Source of the DNA: Carposina sasakii
Taxonomy: Eukaryota; Arthropoda; Insecta; Lepidoptera; Carposinidae
DNA: 64,000 bases
Reading direction: 5' to 3'
Assembly: GCA_014607495.2 (NCBI GenBank)
Contig: CP053167.1
Span: 8,184,001-8,248,000 of the forward strand
A program made the position numbers and the translations under genes. Under the pieces are notes generated by a model. That model did not search any database. It had not been told where the DNA came from and saw only the letters and a program-made list of their open reading frames with translations. Positions 33,926 through 45,564 of the stretch are shown here, one piece after another (the first letter of the stretch is position 1; each line of letters opens with the position of its first letter).

Positions 33926-34336
33926 GTGTGAAGAGAGAATAAATTAATATAAATTTTATACTGGAATGTAAAACATTACACGCTTACCTCAGCAGCAAAT
34001 TAATAAGAGGGAAATCGTACTATTCCGTTTTAAGTCTACATTTATTCGCGTAGCTTCCCCAATGGAACGCTACCTAAGTTCCAAGGTTTTCTATACTCTC
34101 GAGAGACGCTATAGAGTGTATATAGTTATAAGGAGGTATAGACTATAGATCCGGCGCACAAGATGTGGGAATTAAGACGAGCAAATAGCACGTGATTCCG
34201 GACCCAAAGGGCCGGTTCTCAAAGGGACCCTCAATATAGCGTGTGTTTGTATCACATCTTTTATTTATACGAAAAGGAAGACTCAGTGTAGTGTATGTAC
34301 ATTTAATTTGGAGTATGTATCCATTTTATTATCCAC
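33926..34336. other. No gene seen
   Basis: No supported feature. Confidence 0.5.
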
Positions 34337-34578
34337 GGCCGATTGGTGTAGTTGGTAGTGGCCCGACCTGCGACGCCATAGGTCCTGGGTTCGAATCCCG
34401 GTAGGTGCAAACATTGATGTGATGAACATCGATGTTTGTTTCCGAGTCATGAATGTTTATATACTTATCTATGTATTTTTATATACCGTTGCTTAGTACC
34501 CACGACACAAGACCTTAGGGATCTTAGTGTGGGACTAGATCAATGTGTTGTGAAGTGTGTAAATATTTATATTTTAAT
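34337..34578 (+). mobile_element. tRNA-derived SINE
   Basis: tRNA-like head with A box TTGGTGTAGTTGGTAGTGG and B box GGGTTCGAATCCCGG, then a body GATGTGATGAACATCGATGT, GAGTCATGAATGTTTATATA, TTGCTTAGTACCCACGACAC, CTTAGTGTGGGACTAGATCA, ATGTGTTGTGAAGTGTG and an AT-rich tail. This order is a known type of Lepidopteran SINE. Other copies: 13.3 kb (+) and 49.8 kb (-). Confidence 0.85.
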
Positions 34579-34992
34579 AGGAATGACCAAGAACGAAATA
34601 CATTGTTACCTTAAAACATAGAACATTAAATGATTCTTTAGGCCATGTGACAACTCTATTTTCTGTACCATTTTTTTATAAAACTCTAGTGGACGCCCAC
34701 GACTCTGTAGCGTAAACTTAAGAATTACCATTTTCCCTGTTCCCGTGGAAAACTTCGGGAAATCCTTTTTTTATAGAATACCTATGTTATACAAAGAGCA
34801 TAAGTTTTAGGTCTCTAAAATCAGCGGTTTATACTTAAGGCTTTGCGTTGGGGTGTCAGTCATAGATATATTATTTATTTACCTTACTGGAAAACTGGCA
34901 GGCAAACTTCAAAGATAAACCTAGTGGACCAAGCATATCATCATCATATTTTTTACCTGAAACAAACAAACAAAAAACTTATTGTATTGGGA
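34579..34992. other. No gene seen
   Basis: No supported feature. Confidence 0.5.
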
Positions 34993-35208
34993 ACGTAAAC
35001 ACCAAATTACATAAGTGTAGTATATCGGTCACCAAACTGTGCAGGTGGCACAGCGTGGTGGGCTAATACCCCCCATGGTAGTCTTTTGGCGTGCCCTGGG
35101 GGAGACATACGTCTAGCAGTGGACTGCAATAGGCTGATGATGATGATGATGAGTATATTGTAGTTAGTCGGAATGTAGGTAAACATCAAATCACATAAGT
35201 GTAGTATA
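34993..35208 (+). mobile_element. LINE tail between 30-bp direct repeats
   Basis: A GATGAT-tailed LINE end (about 35026-35152: CAGCGTGGTGGGCTAATACC, GGCGTGCCCTGGGGGAG, CAGTGGACTGCAATAGGCTG) lies between direct repeats of about 30 bases: GTAAACACCAAATTACATAA, GTGTAGTATA (from 34994) and GTAAACATCAAATCACATAA, GTGTAGTATA (from about 35178). The direct repeats are longer than a usual target duplication. Confidence 0.75.
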
Positions 35209-36117
35209 GTATCGTACTTCTGACCTATCCAAGATTTCTTTGAGTACCTAAACACCTTATTGTGCTTTGATAAGATACAGGTCCTTCATAGGCTCAAAAT
35301 AATTATCTATATGTAGTTATAATTAATTAGATGAACCTACCTACTGACATTAACTATGACATACCCTAGTGTACTATGTAGACTACTGTAGTCGCTGAAA
35401 GCCCAAAAACAACAAAACCCAAACACTTAATAACAAAACATGGCCGTCAACAGAAGCTGCCCATGGACCTAGTTAATTAATGGCCGCTGCTCATTAATTA
35501 TCATAAATTAACCGTTTATTTTGGTGCCGTTACTGCACTTGGTGTCAAATTACATAGTTTACGACGCCTTGTCGAAGGTCTGAATGGCTTGCGAATGTCA
35601 ACTGGTCAAGTTACCGTTCCCAAGTATACCTACATTATATTTAATTTCACACCCCAAATATAGATAATTGTCGAATTGTTTTTAATTACGTGACCCTTTA
35701 GCACCTATAAGACAAATTATGAAAATTTAAACTTAATCCTTTCCTAGATCATTACCACAAACAAGGATAAAAAATCACAGATCAGGTAGTTTTATTTACT
35801 TTTTAAGTCACATGTTACTCGTACATATAGCGCGGTAATCGCCGACAAAAACTATTCCATTTTCTTTTACTTTTAGTAATACTTCCAAGTCTATTCCGGC
35901 GAATCTAGTGATAAACTAGTTCAGTTAAACTTGTGAAATTATGTTCTTTCGAGCCTTCTAAAAAAACAACCTTCTTTACCCGCTCCGTTGAGTATTAGCT
36001 GCCGAATTCTGGCCTACCCTGCCAAGATTTACAACACCGAGTGTCAAGCACGCAGCCATTAATGAGATTTGTGAGTTTTCGATTCAAATGTTTATGTTTA
36101 TTTCATGCACATTTATC
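35209..36117. other. No gene seen
   Basis: No supported feature. Confidence 0.5.
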
Positions 36118-36430
36118 ATGCTATACATTAGAGACGGGATACACAAATATAGGGTAGCTAGAACTGACGGAAGAAATCAGGAAAGAAGAAGGCAGGCAAG
36201 GTGTAAAGATTATAATCAGTAATTTACCATGTCTTGTGTTACGGGGTTGACTAGAATATATCAGCTGCATCTCCATCAATGCATGTCGTAAGAGTCGACT
36301 AAGGAACTCACTGACAGTATGCAGGCTCAGGCGAAGAGCTACCAATTTTTCATTGATCTTTACATCTACCTTTGCTATGCTAAACGGTGCTGGAGGATCT
36401 CCTTCATAACCCTACAGTTCTGGCTGTCAG
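36118..36430 (-). repeat. Repeat R-A, head piece and inverted copy
   Basis: A short + strand head (about 36130-36165: GGGTAGCTAGAACTGACGG) is followed by a long reverse-strand copy (36236-36430) with CAGAACTGTAGGGTTATGAA, GGAGATCCTCCAGCACCGTT, TAGCATAGCAAAGGTAGATG, GAGTTCCTTAGTCGACTCTT, ACGACATGCATTGATGGAGA, TGCAGCTGATATATTCTAGT. Confidence 0.75.
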
Positions 36431-36809
36431 CGGTTTGTATAGCAAGTTAATATTAAATAGAATGTCTAACTTGCGCCTAAATTTATGGGAATTCAATGTA
36501 AAAACACGTTCGTGAAGTCCGCGTTTATTTTCAGTATCACAGCGAAAGCACGTAAATAATCTTGAATTAGATTCTCTCAGCGCTCTCGTTAGGAAACTTC
36601 ATTTAGAAGTTATTTTCGTGGCGAACCGCCACAGCTCCTTTATTTTTTAAGTGTCAGTCATTTTGTTCTCACTTTTTACGCGCAGTTTAATTAAAAGTTT
36701 GATTATGATTTGGCGTAAGCAAGAGTTGGTTTTTAATTTGTTGGGCTGTAGGCTCTAGGTTTTATTGGTAGACTTTCTAATTTACTTGTAAAAGTTGATC
36801 GTAACTTTA
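36431..36809. other. No gene seen
   Basis: No supported feature. Confidence 0.5.
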
Positions 36810-37010
36810 TAATCTGTATAGTAATAAAATTGTAACGGATCGATGTTTGTGCACGCTAATCTCAGAAACGGCTGGACCGATTTCGATGCAGTTTTCAGGA
36901 ATATATTGTGACAGTCCCACTTAACATACTTATATACTTTTTATCTCGGATAATTACGACATTGTATTTTTTCTGCAGTCCACGCGGACGGAGTCGCGGG
37001 CGTCCGCTAG
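36810..37010 (+). mobile_element. Helitron-like repeat, short form
   Basis: TAGTAATAAAATTGTAACGG, GTGCACGCTAATCTCAGAAA, CGGCTGGACCGATTTCGATG, CTCGGATAATTACGACAT, GCAGTCCACGCGGACGGAGT, CGCGGGCGTCCGCTAG before a host T at 37011. Shares its middle with the 33.6 and 56.2 kb copies and keeps the 3' end they have lost. Confidence 0.75.
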
Positions 37011-40000
37011 TAACTAATAAGTTCTCTTAAAAAGGTCTCTACATCTTGGTTACGGCCCGATGCACGCCTCTCAAAGGACCGAGACTCCACCTATACCTAC
37101 CCTCGTCAATTCCCAATTATAAATGTGTAAGTGACTAATTATATAATAAGCGATGTCTATCGCCACACATATTTTGTCTGGTACACAAAAAATTCAATGT
37201 ATTGGCACCCAACCATGAGCAATACAGATACTGCCTATCTCTAGGTTTTAGAGGAGTATGATTCTTTGTACAATACATTCATACTCCTAGGCTGTAATAG
37301 TTCAAAGTAAAATGTTAATTGTATATTACGTAACTATGGGTTTGTATATTCAACAGTCAAATATAATTCACTAATAACTATGTAGGTACTTCCCTTACCC
37401 ACTAAGAACGAAGGTAAGAACTTATTACGAAGAAAATAAAATAAAACACAAGTTAAAAAAGGGAAAAAAGGTTAAATAGTTCCGCAATTAACCGCTGTTA
37501 ATGAAACGAGCCAAGAACGCAAAGCAAAAAGCTTGGACGGTATAATCCAATAGTCACCCAGCCGGGCTTCCGCAACTCGATACTGGTGCACTACTGGAGC
37601 GCATCTTCCGCACAAGTTTAATGGCTAGTTATTTCTACTTTGCACCCACAATCTAATTTTAAGAATGTTGGTTACAAAGTTTCAACCAATATGCATACAT
37701 GTAGGTACTAGAGTACTACATTAAAAACAAATATTAATATTTGCCTAATTTAAATTGCAAGCATTCAATAAGCTATCAGTATCTTACTATCCAAAATAGG
37801 CAACTGACATTTTTGAACTTTAGGCATAATACAGACAAAGGAGTTTAACTTTATGTCACATGAACCAATAATGACCCACAAAAGAGTTTACTTACATGAC
37901 ATAACAAAGAGCATTCGATACCAACATAAAAAAACAAAAACTTTCCATTATTGAACACGTTAAGTATGTCCATTGCTATGACTAACAACATAATAACAGT
38001 AACTTCGTCATTACCCTCATTCGTTGCTCGTTACACAACCGAACAAATTGAAACAGAAACTCAGGAACTACATTCAACTTCTTGGTAAAAACACAAACAG
38101 TGATAGAAAATTGTAAAGCAACTATAGCACATACTCCGCTAACTTTACAATATAAAGGCACTGTACACTAAAAGCCTGTCAAAATGGGCTTTGAAGCTCT
38201 TAAGAGTTGGCTCCCGAAGGACCATTGTAGATGACATCTTTAGCTATTAGGTACACAAAATGCTTATTAAAGTACCTACAAAAAGCACACGGTACAAAAT
38301 TAATTACATTTTCGTAAAACTCTTGGTACAGTATCTGAGTGAGAAACAAGTTCAGACAAACTACCGGACGGGTTGTCAAATTCGAGGGTAAGAAAAAGGT
38401 TTTTTAGAGACCCGGTGGTAGGCGAAATCTAGTCCCTACCTTATGAGGTACTTTAGTTTTTCGCCAACCGTGGTAGAAAGGAATCTTACTTTAAGCCCCC
38501 CCCCCTATCACTGATAAGGGCAGGCTAAGCCACCGGCCGCTCCATAAAACTTACACCTACCCGCGCTTATCGACGATCTACCCGCATCTCCCGCACTTGG
38601 ACAATTACCCTCAGCGAAGAAGTGCAGACTTATTATACCTAAAATAGGTATTTCTAAAGGTACAGGATACACATAAATTTCCAAATTTTTTGTATCAACA
38701 TTCTTATAATATACGGACTTTCAAAATGATCCTTTATGACATATTTTGACTCCTCTCACATTCTTTAAAAAAACTAAATTCCATGAATATAAAATAAATA
38801 GAGAATACATGTATTATATTGGTTTGGCTTCAACCCTGATAGTGATTAAAATCTTAAGTATTGAAGCAGACAGTGGGTGTTTCCCTTTAATAAATGTTAT
38901 AAAATATGTAAATGTATGTCCCCCATACATTAATGGCACAATATCTTCTAATTCCCAAGAGGTGCGTAATACTCGAGTAGAAAAATTGCATTGGAAAACT
39001 ACGATAGGGCTTGGGAGCTTGGGCAAAGTGGTGCTATTTTAATAGCACGGTGCAGGCGCCCAACCTCGCCCCTAAAACTGGTAATATGATGTTCTTGTTC
39101 TTCGACATTTTTATCAACATTATTTTTAGCTCAATAATTACTAGGATATAAGTACATCTTACTTACATGTTAATAAGTTACACTTTTTTAAGAAGATTGA
39201 ATGAATTGACCATAAAAAAATATCAGTTCTAAACTTAATTTGATACTTGATTAGTCTAAGAATAAATTTAAAACCATTAGCTACGGGAACTTGCATATCA
39301 CTCCAAAAATTTCCGAAAGACGGTAGTTTGAAATTTATTCCGCCGATAAGGGCTAACTTACCACCATCCATTGTGCTGCAGACAAAGCGGGTAGTTAAGA
39401 TTAAGGTGGCTTATCGCGTGACGAAAGGTTACAATCACCAAGGAAGGGCAACGAGGATATGCGATTGTCAATGTAGATCTGTGACCGCTAATTTTCTAAA
39501 AAAATGTTCACAATACGATAGCAACTTTTGATCGGTTCAATTTTATTGACATTTTAAAGAAACTTTTGTCACTAACACGTATTGAAAACACCGAATCTGC
39601 CAACTTTTGGTCGATGGAGAGTACGCAGCGCAAAACCAATCATTGGCTAGCATTTCTCTTAGACTACACTATAGTTTACCCGTACGCTCGTGACGCGAAT
39701 GGCGGTGCTATTTTAAACAAACGTTGTTTACCAAATCCTTTCTGTCGTTACTCCACGTTCCAATAATCCCTGATAATGCTGGGCTGTCTCCCTAACATGT
39801 GCCGCTTTGCTTAAGGGGTGGGGGTGCTTTCTGCAATCCCTTGCGAGGCGCTTAACGTGACGTCAGGGAATTCTAGGGACTAAGGGGATTGGTTAGGAAC
39901 ATTTCCTTTTTACGAGTGAAGAGACATTTCCAATGTAACACTTGGTAGTCTCTTGTAATTTTCTACAATGAAATACAGTTACAAAGGCTACCTTTAAAAT

Positions 40001-40893
40001 AGCTCTCTGAATGAAACTAAAAACGACGAGTCATCTTAACAACATCAGAACTTTTGCTCGCGGGAAAATAAAGGTCGCACAAAAAAAAGATGGCCGCTCC
40101 GGTATTCGAAGCATGTCTTTCCAATTTATTTGCACTTTAGCAAACTTTAGGAAATTGAAGTTGTAGAATTACGTGATAGATCTAGCTAACACTCGTATTC
40201 GTAGTGGTAATCTTAAGAGCACTCGTGTGAGGGATGGTAGTACTTTGTTTTGATTGAGTTATTTTCCAATAGTTGAGTTGAGTGCGATTTTGAGCCAATG
40301 ATAATGATGATATGGATGGTGAGTTCGCCTGTTTAAGTTAGCATCGACCAGATATGAGCTAGAATATCCATGGTTTGGTTTTCTTGTTCTCATCTCGGAC
40401 CAGCGAAATAAAGTGCAGATCATATCACTGTAGCCCCTGACTTTAAATCTAATAGACATTACCTAGAGACAGCGCGACTCTTCATTACCTACAGATATAT
40501 TTTTCTGTAAGTATATCTAAATTATAAGGTGGAAAGTGGGTGTGTAAATTGCACACTTTTGCCCGACCTCTACGAATGATGTGATATGAATGCTACATAT
40601 TATGTAACGTATCAAGGTATTTAGTCTGTCCACGTATCCCATAAAGCCATATGATGCACTATACTGCACAATATGAAACGCCATATTGAACTAAGCACGA
40701 CTCGAGTCGTGGTCATCGGTAGGATCATAAATTATGCACACCCTTCGATTCGGACGAGTCACGGGGACGGTCAAGTGCAGCCCCTGGGGTTGAAGGCAAT
40801 TAGTCGAACTGTAAGACCTGATGTAACATTCAATTTGCTACAAGGGTTTGTTTATCTTGAGCATGAACTTTCAAGTGTCCATACTCACATATA
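37011..40893. other. Long stretch without a call
   Basis: Nearly 3.9 kb with no recognised repeat or exon. Frames of 94-98 codons (+ 38746-39042, + 39247-39531) have no motif and no splice context. A ten-base C run lies near 38498. The lack of recognisable repeats is itself unusual for this window. Confidence 0.5.
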
Positions 40894-41128
40894 CAGGGTG
40901 TAACAGAAAGGGTAGGTATGTTAAGATATAGAGAACTTATTTCCAAAATTTGAGACTCGAAATCGCATGTTTATTTTTCCTGAGTTGTTTAGGAATTCTC
41001 CATACTATTTGGAAAAATAAACATGTGATTTCGGGTCCGAATTTTTGTGGGTAGGTTCCTTTTAATACAGCAATATATGCAGCTATTTATGTAGCTTTTA
41101 GCTTAACATACCCTCTTGTTACACCCTG
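40894..41128. mobile_element. Foldback element CAGGGTGTAAC, copy 2
   Basis: CAGGGTGTAACAGAAAGGGT at the left; AACATACCCTCTTGTTACAC, CCTG at the right. TATA stands on both sides (40890-40893 and 41129-41132), so a TA or TATA target duplication is possible. Arms share CATGTTTATTTTTCC and its complement near the centre. More diverged between arms than copy 1 at 21.8 kb. Confidence 0.8.
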
Positions 41129-41134
41129 TATATA

Positions 41135-41265
41135 GCTGCAAGATCATAGGAGATCCCAGAGCAACGTTTAGTATAGCGGCGACAGAAGTAAATTATCCGT
41201 GACGAGTTGCTAGCATATCGCCTGATAAAATGCCCGAGTTCCTTAGTCGACTCTTACGACTTCAT
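41135..41265 (+). repeat. Repeat R-A, head missing
   Basis: GGAGATCCCAGAGCAACGTT, TAGTATAGCGGCGACAGAAG, GTGACGAGTTGCTAGCATAT, GAGTTCCTTAGTCGACTCTT, ACGACTTCATAC. Lies six bases right of the foldback element, which may have cut into it. Confidence 0.8.
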
Positions 41266-42113
41266 ACTCTATTAGAATTAGCTATTCTTAGTGGAAACTT
41301 AAATGCAGCAATTTGCTGATTCTTCGGATTAACATTTTCGAACAAAGAATATTATAGCTTGATACTACCTATATAGTACACTCTGTGCTATTTAAAAACC
41401 TAGCCCAGCAAACATAAATTAGAAAATATAAAACTTTTTATCAGCGTACCTAAAACTCTGATTACTTAGGTAACGAACTAGCTGGTGCCAAATAAACTAA
41501 ATTTTAATTGATTCAAAACTATAAACTTTCCGCGTTAACTACAGTTTGCAGCCGAAACCTAATTAGGGTTCCGCAGTTTGTGTCTCTGTTACAATTTAAA
41601 GTTAGACGCTCGTTTGAAAAACTTTGTTTTATAATTTTCATATGCACGTGGCATGAAAGTTTTAGATATTTACCTTTGGATTTGTTTTTCAAATTGAAAT
41701 ATAGCACTTACTATTTAAAACATGGAACTCTACTCGTATAAGTAGTTTTAATAAAAAATGAATGAAAATTTTAAGAACTTTACTCTTTTGAGCAAGACAT
41801 ATGAATCCAAATAGTAAGCCACCAATATTTATAAGCTCTCGTTTACGGCTCTCCCCACTCTGGTATGGGATTAGGAGGCCGAGTTTAAATTCTTTCGATA
41901 GGTTATCCTTAAACGTACGACAAATGAACCAGTTTGGTGACCAGTATGACTTAGAAAAAAGAACAAATAATTTTATTACACCTATTTATCTTAGCTATAG
42001 AGTGAGTGGAATATAGAATCTCCGTATTGTATACCTTCACAGTTATCGCTTGCCGGTACTGGTATCCGAATACCATTTTACTCAGTTCCTGAGTTTCCTC
42101 AATAGCAGTTTTT
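41266..42113. other. No gene seen
   Basis: No supported feature. Confidence 0.5.
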
Positions 42114-42229
42114 GCCCAAGCGCGCACTGGCGGTCAAACAGCAGTGGCAAAGCTATCACCAGTGCGCGCACTTGGCATTTCGGTGAACTCTGTGGTCGCT
42201 ACTGCTTCGCCGCCAGTGCACGCATGGGC
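42114..42229. repeat. Short TIR element Y, copy 1
   Basis: GCCCAAGCGCGCACTGGCGG, TCAAACAGCAGTGGC at the left; inverted GCCCATGCGTGCACTGGCGG, CGAAGCAGTAGCGACC from the right. About 37-base arms with a few differences, flanked by TTT on both sides. 116 bp. GC-rich against its AT-rich surroundings. Related to the element at 60.6-61.7 kb. Confidence 0.75.
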
Positions 42230-42880
42230 TTTATTTAGTGGTATGACGTAGGCCCAGCGATAATGCGACGACTTCAAACGCAAGTCTGTAAAGGCTCTTA
42301 AGCCACTGTCAAATTAAAATTCCAACGATATCATCTTCTAATCCGCAATCTCCCCTATAGTTTCAAATCCCTCAAACACAAAGTATAACGCGACTTATTT
42401 ATAAGCGAGATTACGAGGGGTGGGTGCTAAAACTAACAGGGGTGGATGTTTATTAACGGCCTGTCAAAAATGTTATACAATAATCCAGTTTGAATTATAC
42501 GCTGTCGAATACAATTTTACGCTGATTATACTTAGATAATTGGATAGGAAATCAATATTTGCTTTGTATTTTGTTGAGTGTTCAAATACAGTCCACGATT
42601 AATGTCTTATGTGTAACTGTCTAATTTTGTTTCATATCTTTTGTCGACAGTGTCACTTTGTTTGTTTGTTTGTCACACAAAAACTTTTAATGGTTGAGTT
42701 TTGAATCAACTATTAATTACAGGGTTACCTGCCTAAAAATATCGACGTCATATTTAGAGTCCCTTTATGAAATAGCAATGCAAAATATAGCACAGGCAAA
42801 AACCTAGACTGCGCCTTTACATCCATCAATTCACTTCATTTAGTGCGCACTTTAGTAACGTAAAAAGATAGGACTTCTCA
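42230..42880. other. No gene seen
   Basis: No supported feature. Confidence 0.5.
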
Positions 42881-42928
42881 CTCCCCCGACGCCGGGGAAC
42901 CCCCCTGACTCCGGGGGAACCCCCCCGA
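42881..42928. repeat. GC-rich tandem hairpin patch
   Basis: Two tandem units of about 20 bases, CCCCCGACGCCGGGGAAC and CCCCCTGACTCCGGGGGAAC, then CCCCCC. Each unit can fold on itself (CCCCG..CGGGG). Strong C/G strand skew in a local AT-rich setting. Confidence 0.75.
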
Positions 42929-43755
42929 GACATTCTAGCAAACACTTTAATACGGAAGAATAGGAAGCAATTCGTCTGACCTCGGAGAACAAGAGTAAAT
43001 TAAGATGAAACGCCTAGAGAATATTGTTTGGAACCGCTGACTACAGTGTATTACATAGCTACCTAGAGTAGGTTCTTAATTTAGTAGACTCCGCATATTG
43101 CACTAGTACATTTTGGTTTAGCCATGAGTTTCCTAATTAATTTACGAAGTTGCTATATTCTGGCTATTCATATTTTTATTATTACACTTGCATCTCTTCA
43201 TCTCTGCTAACAGCTAACCGATACAAAATAGAAATGTATTATCTCTCAATGAACACATTAATATTTAATAAATAATATGAGTACAGGATGTAAGCCCACC
43301 TTAACGTAGACAGGTATTACGCATCTTTGTACGAACTCTAGAATAGAACTAAGTACCTTAACTACTAAGTTAACTTATAAGTAGGTAGTGCTTTTTATGA
43401 AAAAAAAATCTAAATATCATTTTACACTTGCATCTATCTTCATCTACAGCTACAGACTCTCTCTGTATGTGTATCTCATTCAACATATTATGAACAGTAT
43501 GAGTAAGCCCGCCTTACCCTACACAGGTACCGTGTGGGTAGACAGACATAGTCATAGTAGCTACCTTCGTCGTACCAATCAACGCCTACAATCCTGTCAT
43601 TCAATTATACAATATTGTACAATAACTAAGAATATCTGTAATGAACAGAAGCGTCGCTTCAAAATATGCGACTCTAAGATGCAACACTCAGTTAGGTAGG
43701 TACAAGTACGTAGAATAGAAGTTACTGTTATAAGAATTCACACGTGTAGTTATGT
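42929..43755. other. No gene seen
   Basis: A 103-codon + frame at 43388-43699 has no recognisable content. Two similar phrases (about 43185-43210 and 43422-43448, ACACTTGCATCT...TTCATCT) suggest a local duplication. Confidence 0.45.
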
Positions 43756-44355
43756 GTAACTTCTACGAACCTTTTTTTTTACCTGGGGAAATGCTTTTAT
43801 ACCCATCTTCGCCGCCTCCTTCTCATTCATTACGCCATCCCAGGCTTCTCTGCTGCCGAGTATGGCTCTCACGAGCGCCGGCAGCGAGAGGTCCGCCCCT
43901 ACTACGGCCACGAGGCGTGCTCGTGGTTCCGCCCATCCCGGGCAAGCCGACAATGTGTGATCGGCGGTGTCATCATCGGCGTCACAATGGTGACACGCCG
44001 TCGTCGGCTCTCTCCTCGCCACCCGGTGCAGGTAGTGGCCAAAGCATCCGTGCCCGGTGAGCACCCGCACCAGGTGGTATGTGAGCACGCCTCGCCGGCG
44101 ATCGACCCATTCCTCTAGAACGGGCCGAATCGTTCGGTGGCCGTAGTTTGGCTCCTCGAGCCGTGCCTTCCATCTCCGGAGAAACTCCCGCCGACTCCTG
44201 TGGTACCGCCTGGTCTCCTCCGGGAAGGGAAGGTCGCCCCTCCGCCGCTGCTCTGCATTGCGCTGGTATATTTCTGCCGCCAGCTGGGCCTCCAGATCCC
44301 AGGGTAGGGTTCCAGCTACAACGTACGCCGCCTCGTAGGTAACTTCTACGAACCT
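43756..44355 (-). mobile_element. R1-like LINE, 5'-truncated, with 17-bp duplication
   Basis: Bounded by direct repeats GTAACTTCTACGAACCT at 43756-43772 and 44339-44355. Next to the left repeat is a T9 run, the poly(A) of an element inserted on the - strand. From about 44337 to the tail one open frame of roughly 190 codons reads AAYVVAGTLPWDLEAQLAAE, then HRSRREFLRRWKARLEEP, LTYHLVRVLTGHGCFGHYLH, a CCHC motif (C-x2-C-x8-H-x4-C in CHHCDADDDTADHTLSAC), DLSLPALVRAILGSREAWDG and MNEKEAAKMG. This is the C-terminal end of R1-clade ORF2. No element stop codon precedes the A tail; the frame runs through AAA codons into host DNA. Everything upstream (endonuclease, RT) was lost at insertion. Confidence 0.93.
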
Positions 44356-44363
44356 AACCTAAC

Positions 44364-44383
44364 AAATCAAATCAAATCAAATC
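44364..44383. repeat. AAATC microsatellite
   Basis: Four AAATC units then AAAATCATTTATTCG, a form frequent at repeat ends in Lepidoptera. Sits just right of the R1-like insertion, after two CCTAA-like units. Confidence 0.7.
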
Positions 44384-45279
44384 AAAATCATTTATTCGAC
44401 ATGAAAGCATTAACACCTGTTTGTCGATTGTCTAATTATATGTTACTTTCTATGTTCGCACCCCAAAAATGAAACCGCTACCAAACAAAAAAGGAGGTGA
44501 ATTCAAACAACCCAAAAATAAATAAATCGCAAAGCTTCTGCTTTGGCAACGGTCACCACCCCAAGGTGCGATTTGTTACGGTCTGTCAGGCATAAGTTAG
44601 CGATTCGGGGCTTAATAGCCACCAACGTGGAGAATAAGAGTTAAGGTCGCCTAAAGACAAAATCCAGAAGAGCTGCTACACAGTTCTCCTTTATGGCAAA
44701 ACCAACATTAGGTCTGACACACCGCATGATTCTACTATTACTGTTACACTATCTCAGTGAAGTGTCACTGCTTGGAAGAAGAAATAGCAAGAAAACTCCT
44801 AGTGACACAGTCAAAACTAAGTAACATATTAACAAAAGAATCTTACATTGGATAAGATATCAGATAGTAACCTTTGTAGCATTTGTGTTTCATCTTCGAA
44901 TCGCATGCTTTGAAGCGACGCTCCTGGCTGGACGTAGCCCCCCCTAAGGCATGCTATCTTATGATCACCAACCATATCATGTGGCCAGGATAGGTTACTT
45001 GTAACTTACAAGCTAACGATCACAAAATCCTCGGCCAATAACAAAAAAATATAATGACGGCACATCGTCATAACCATGAAGAAGGTATCTTCTCCATGGT
45101 CATCAATCATTAAAAGCTCACAGTATGCTAGAATATCTATCTAGTCACACCAAGAAGTAGAAATAGTCTGAATGGAACCTACCTCAGCATCTCAATCCAC
45201 CTATATCTATTATCATTATCACAGTACATATTACAGGACCATCTAGCATCTCAGTCCACAACTAGATTTATCACGGTAC
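44384..45279. other. No gene; probable unnamed repeat
   Basis: The first few hundred bases after the AAATC run may belong to the reverse-oriented repeat it ends, but I see no coding domain and no second copy in the window. Confidence 0.4.
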
Positions 45280-45564
45280 TTCTTCTTCTTCAGCCTACTG
45301 CAGTCCACTGTTGGACGTAGGCCTCCCCCAGAGCACGCCACAAGGCTACTGCCACAGGGGGGTTTTTGCCCATAGTCACCACGCTGGGCAGGCAGCTTTG
45401 TGACCGCAGTGTGATTTTTGGACTATGTTGCCCTTACTGACAACATAGTCCGAAAATCATGGGCGGTGCTGCCCAGATCCCGGAAACCCTTAATCGCCTC
45501 GTACGATACTCAAGGGCAGGCAGGGGTGGTACAAACGCTACTCTGCCGGCACGCACCACGCGGC
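45280..45564 (-). mobile_element. LINE 3' end with GAA tail
   Basis: Same family as 31.5 kb, reversed: on + it reads TTCTTCTTCTTCAGCCTACT, GCAGTCCACTGTTGGACGTA, CAGAGCACGCCACAAGGC, TTAATCGCCTCGTACGATAC, CTCTGCCGGCACGC. Tail is a GAA repeat instead of GAT. A small inverted pair (GGACTATGTTG at about 45420, CAACATAGTCC at about 45441) lies in the middle. Confidence 0.85.

Noticed and set aside
39247..39531. A + strand 94-codon frame
   Set aside because: No motif, no splice context, and overlapped by similar frames on the other strand; length within chance for this amount of sequence.
43752..44342. + strand frames of 60-100 codons in a GC-rich block
   Set aside because: Shadows of the - strand R1-like ORF2 end; its CCHC motif and homology blocks read only on the - strand.
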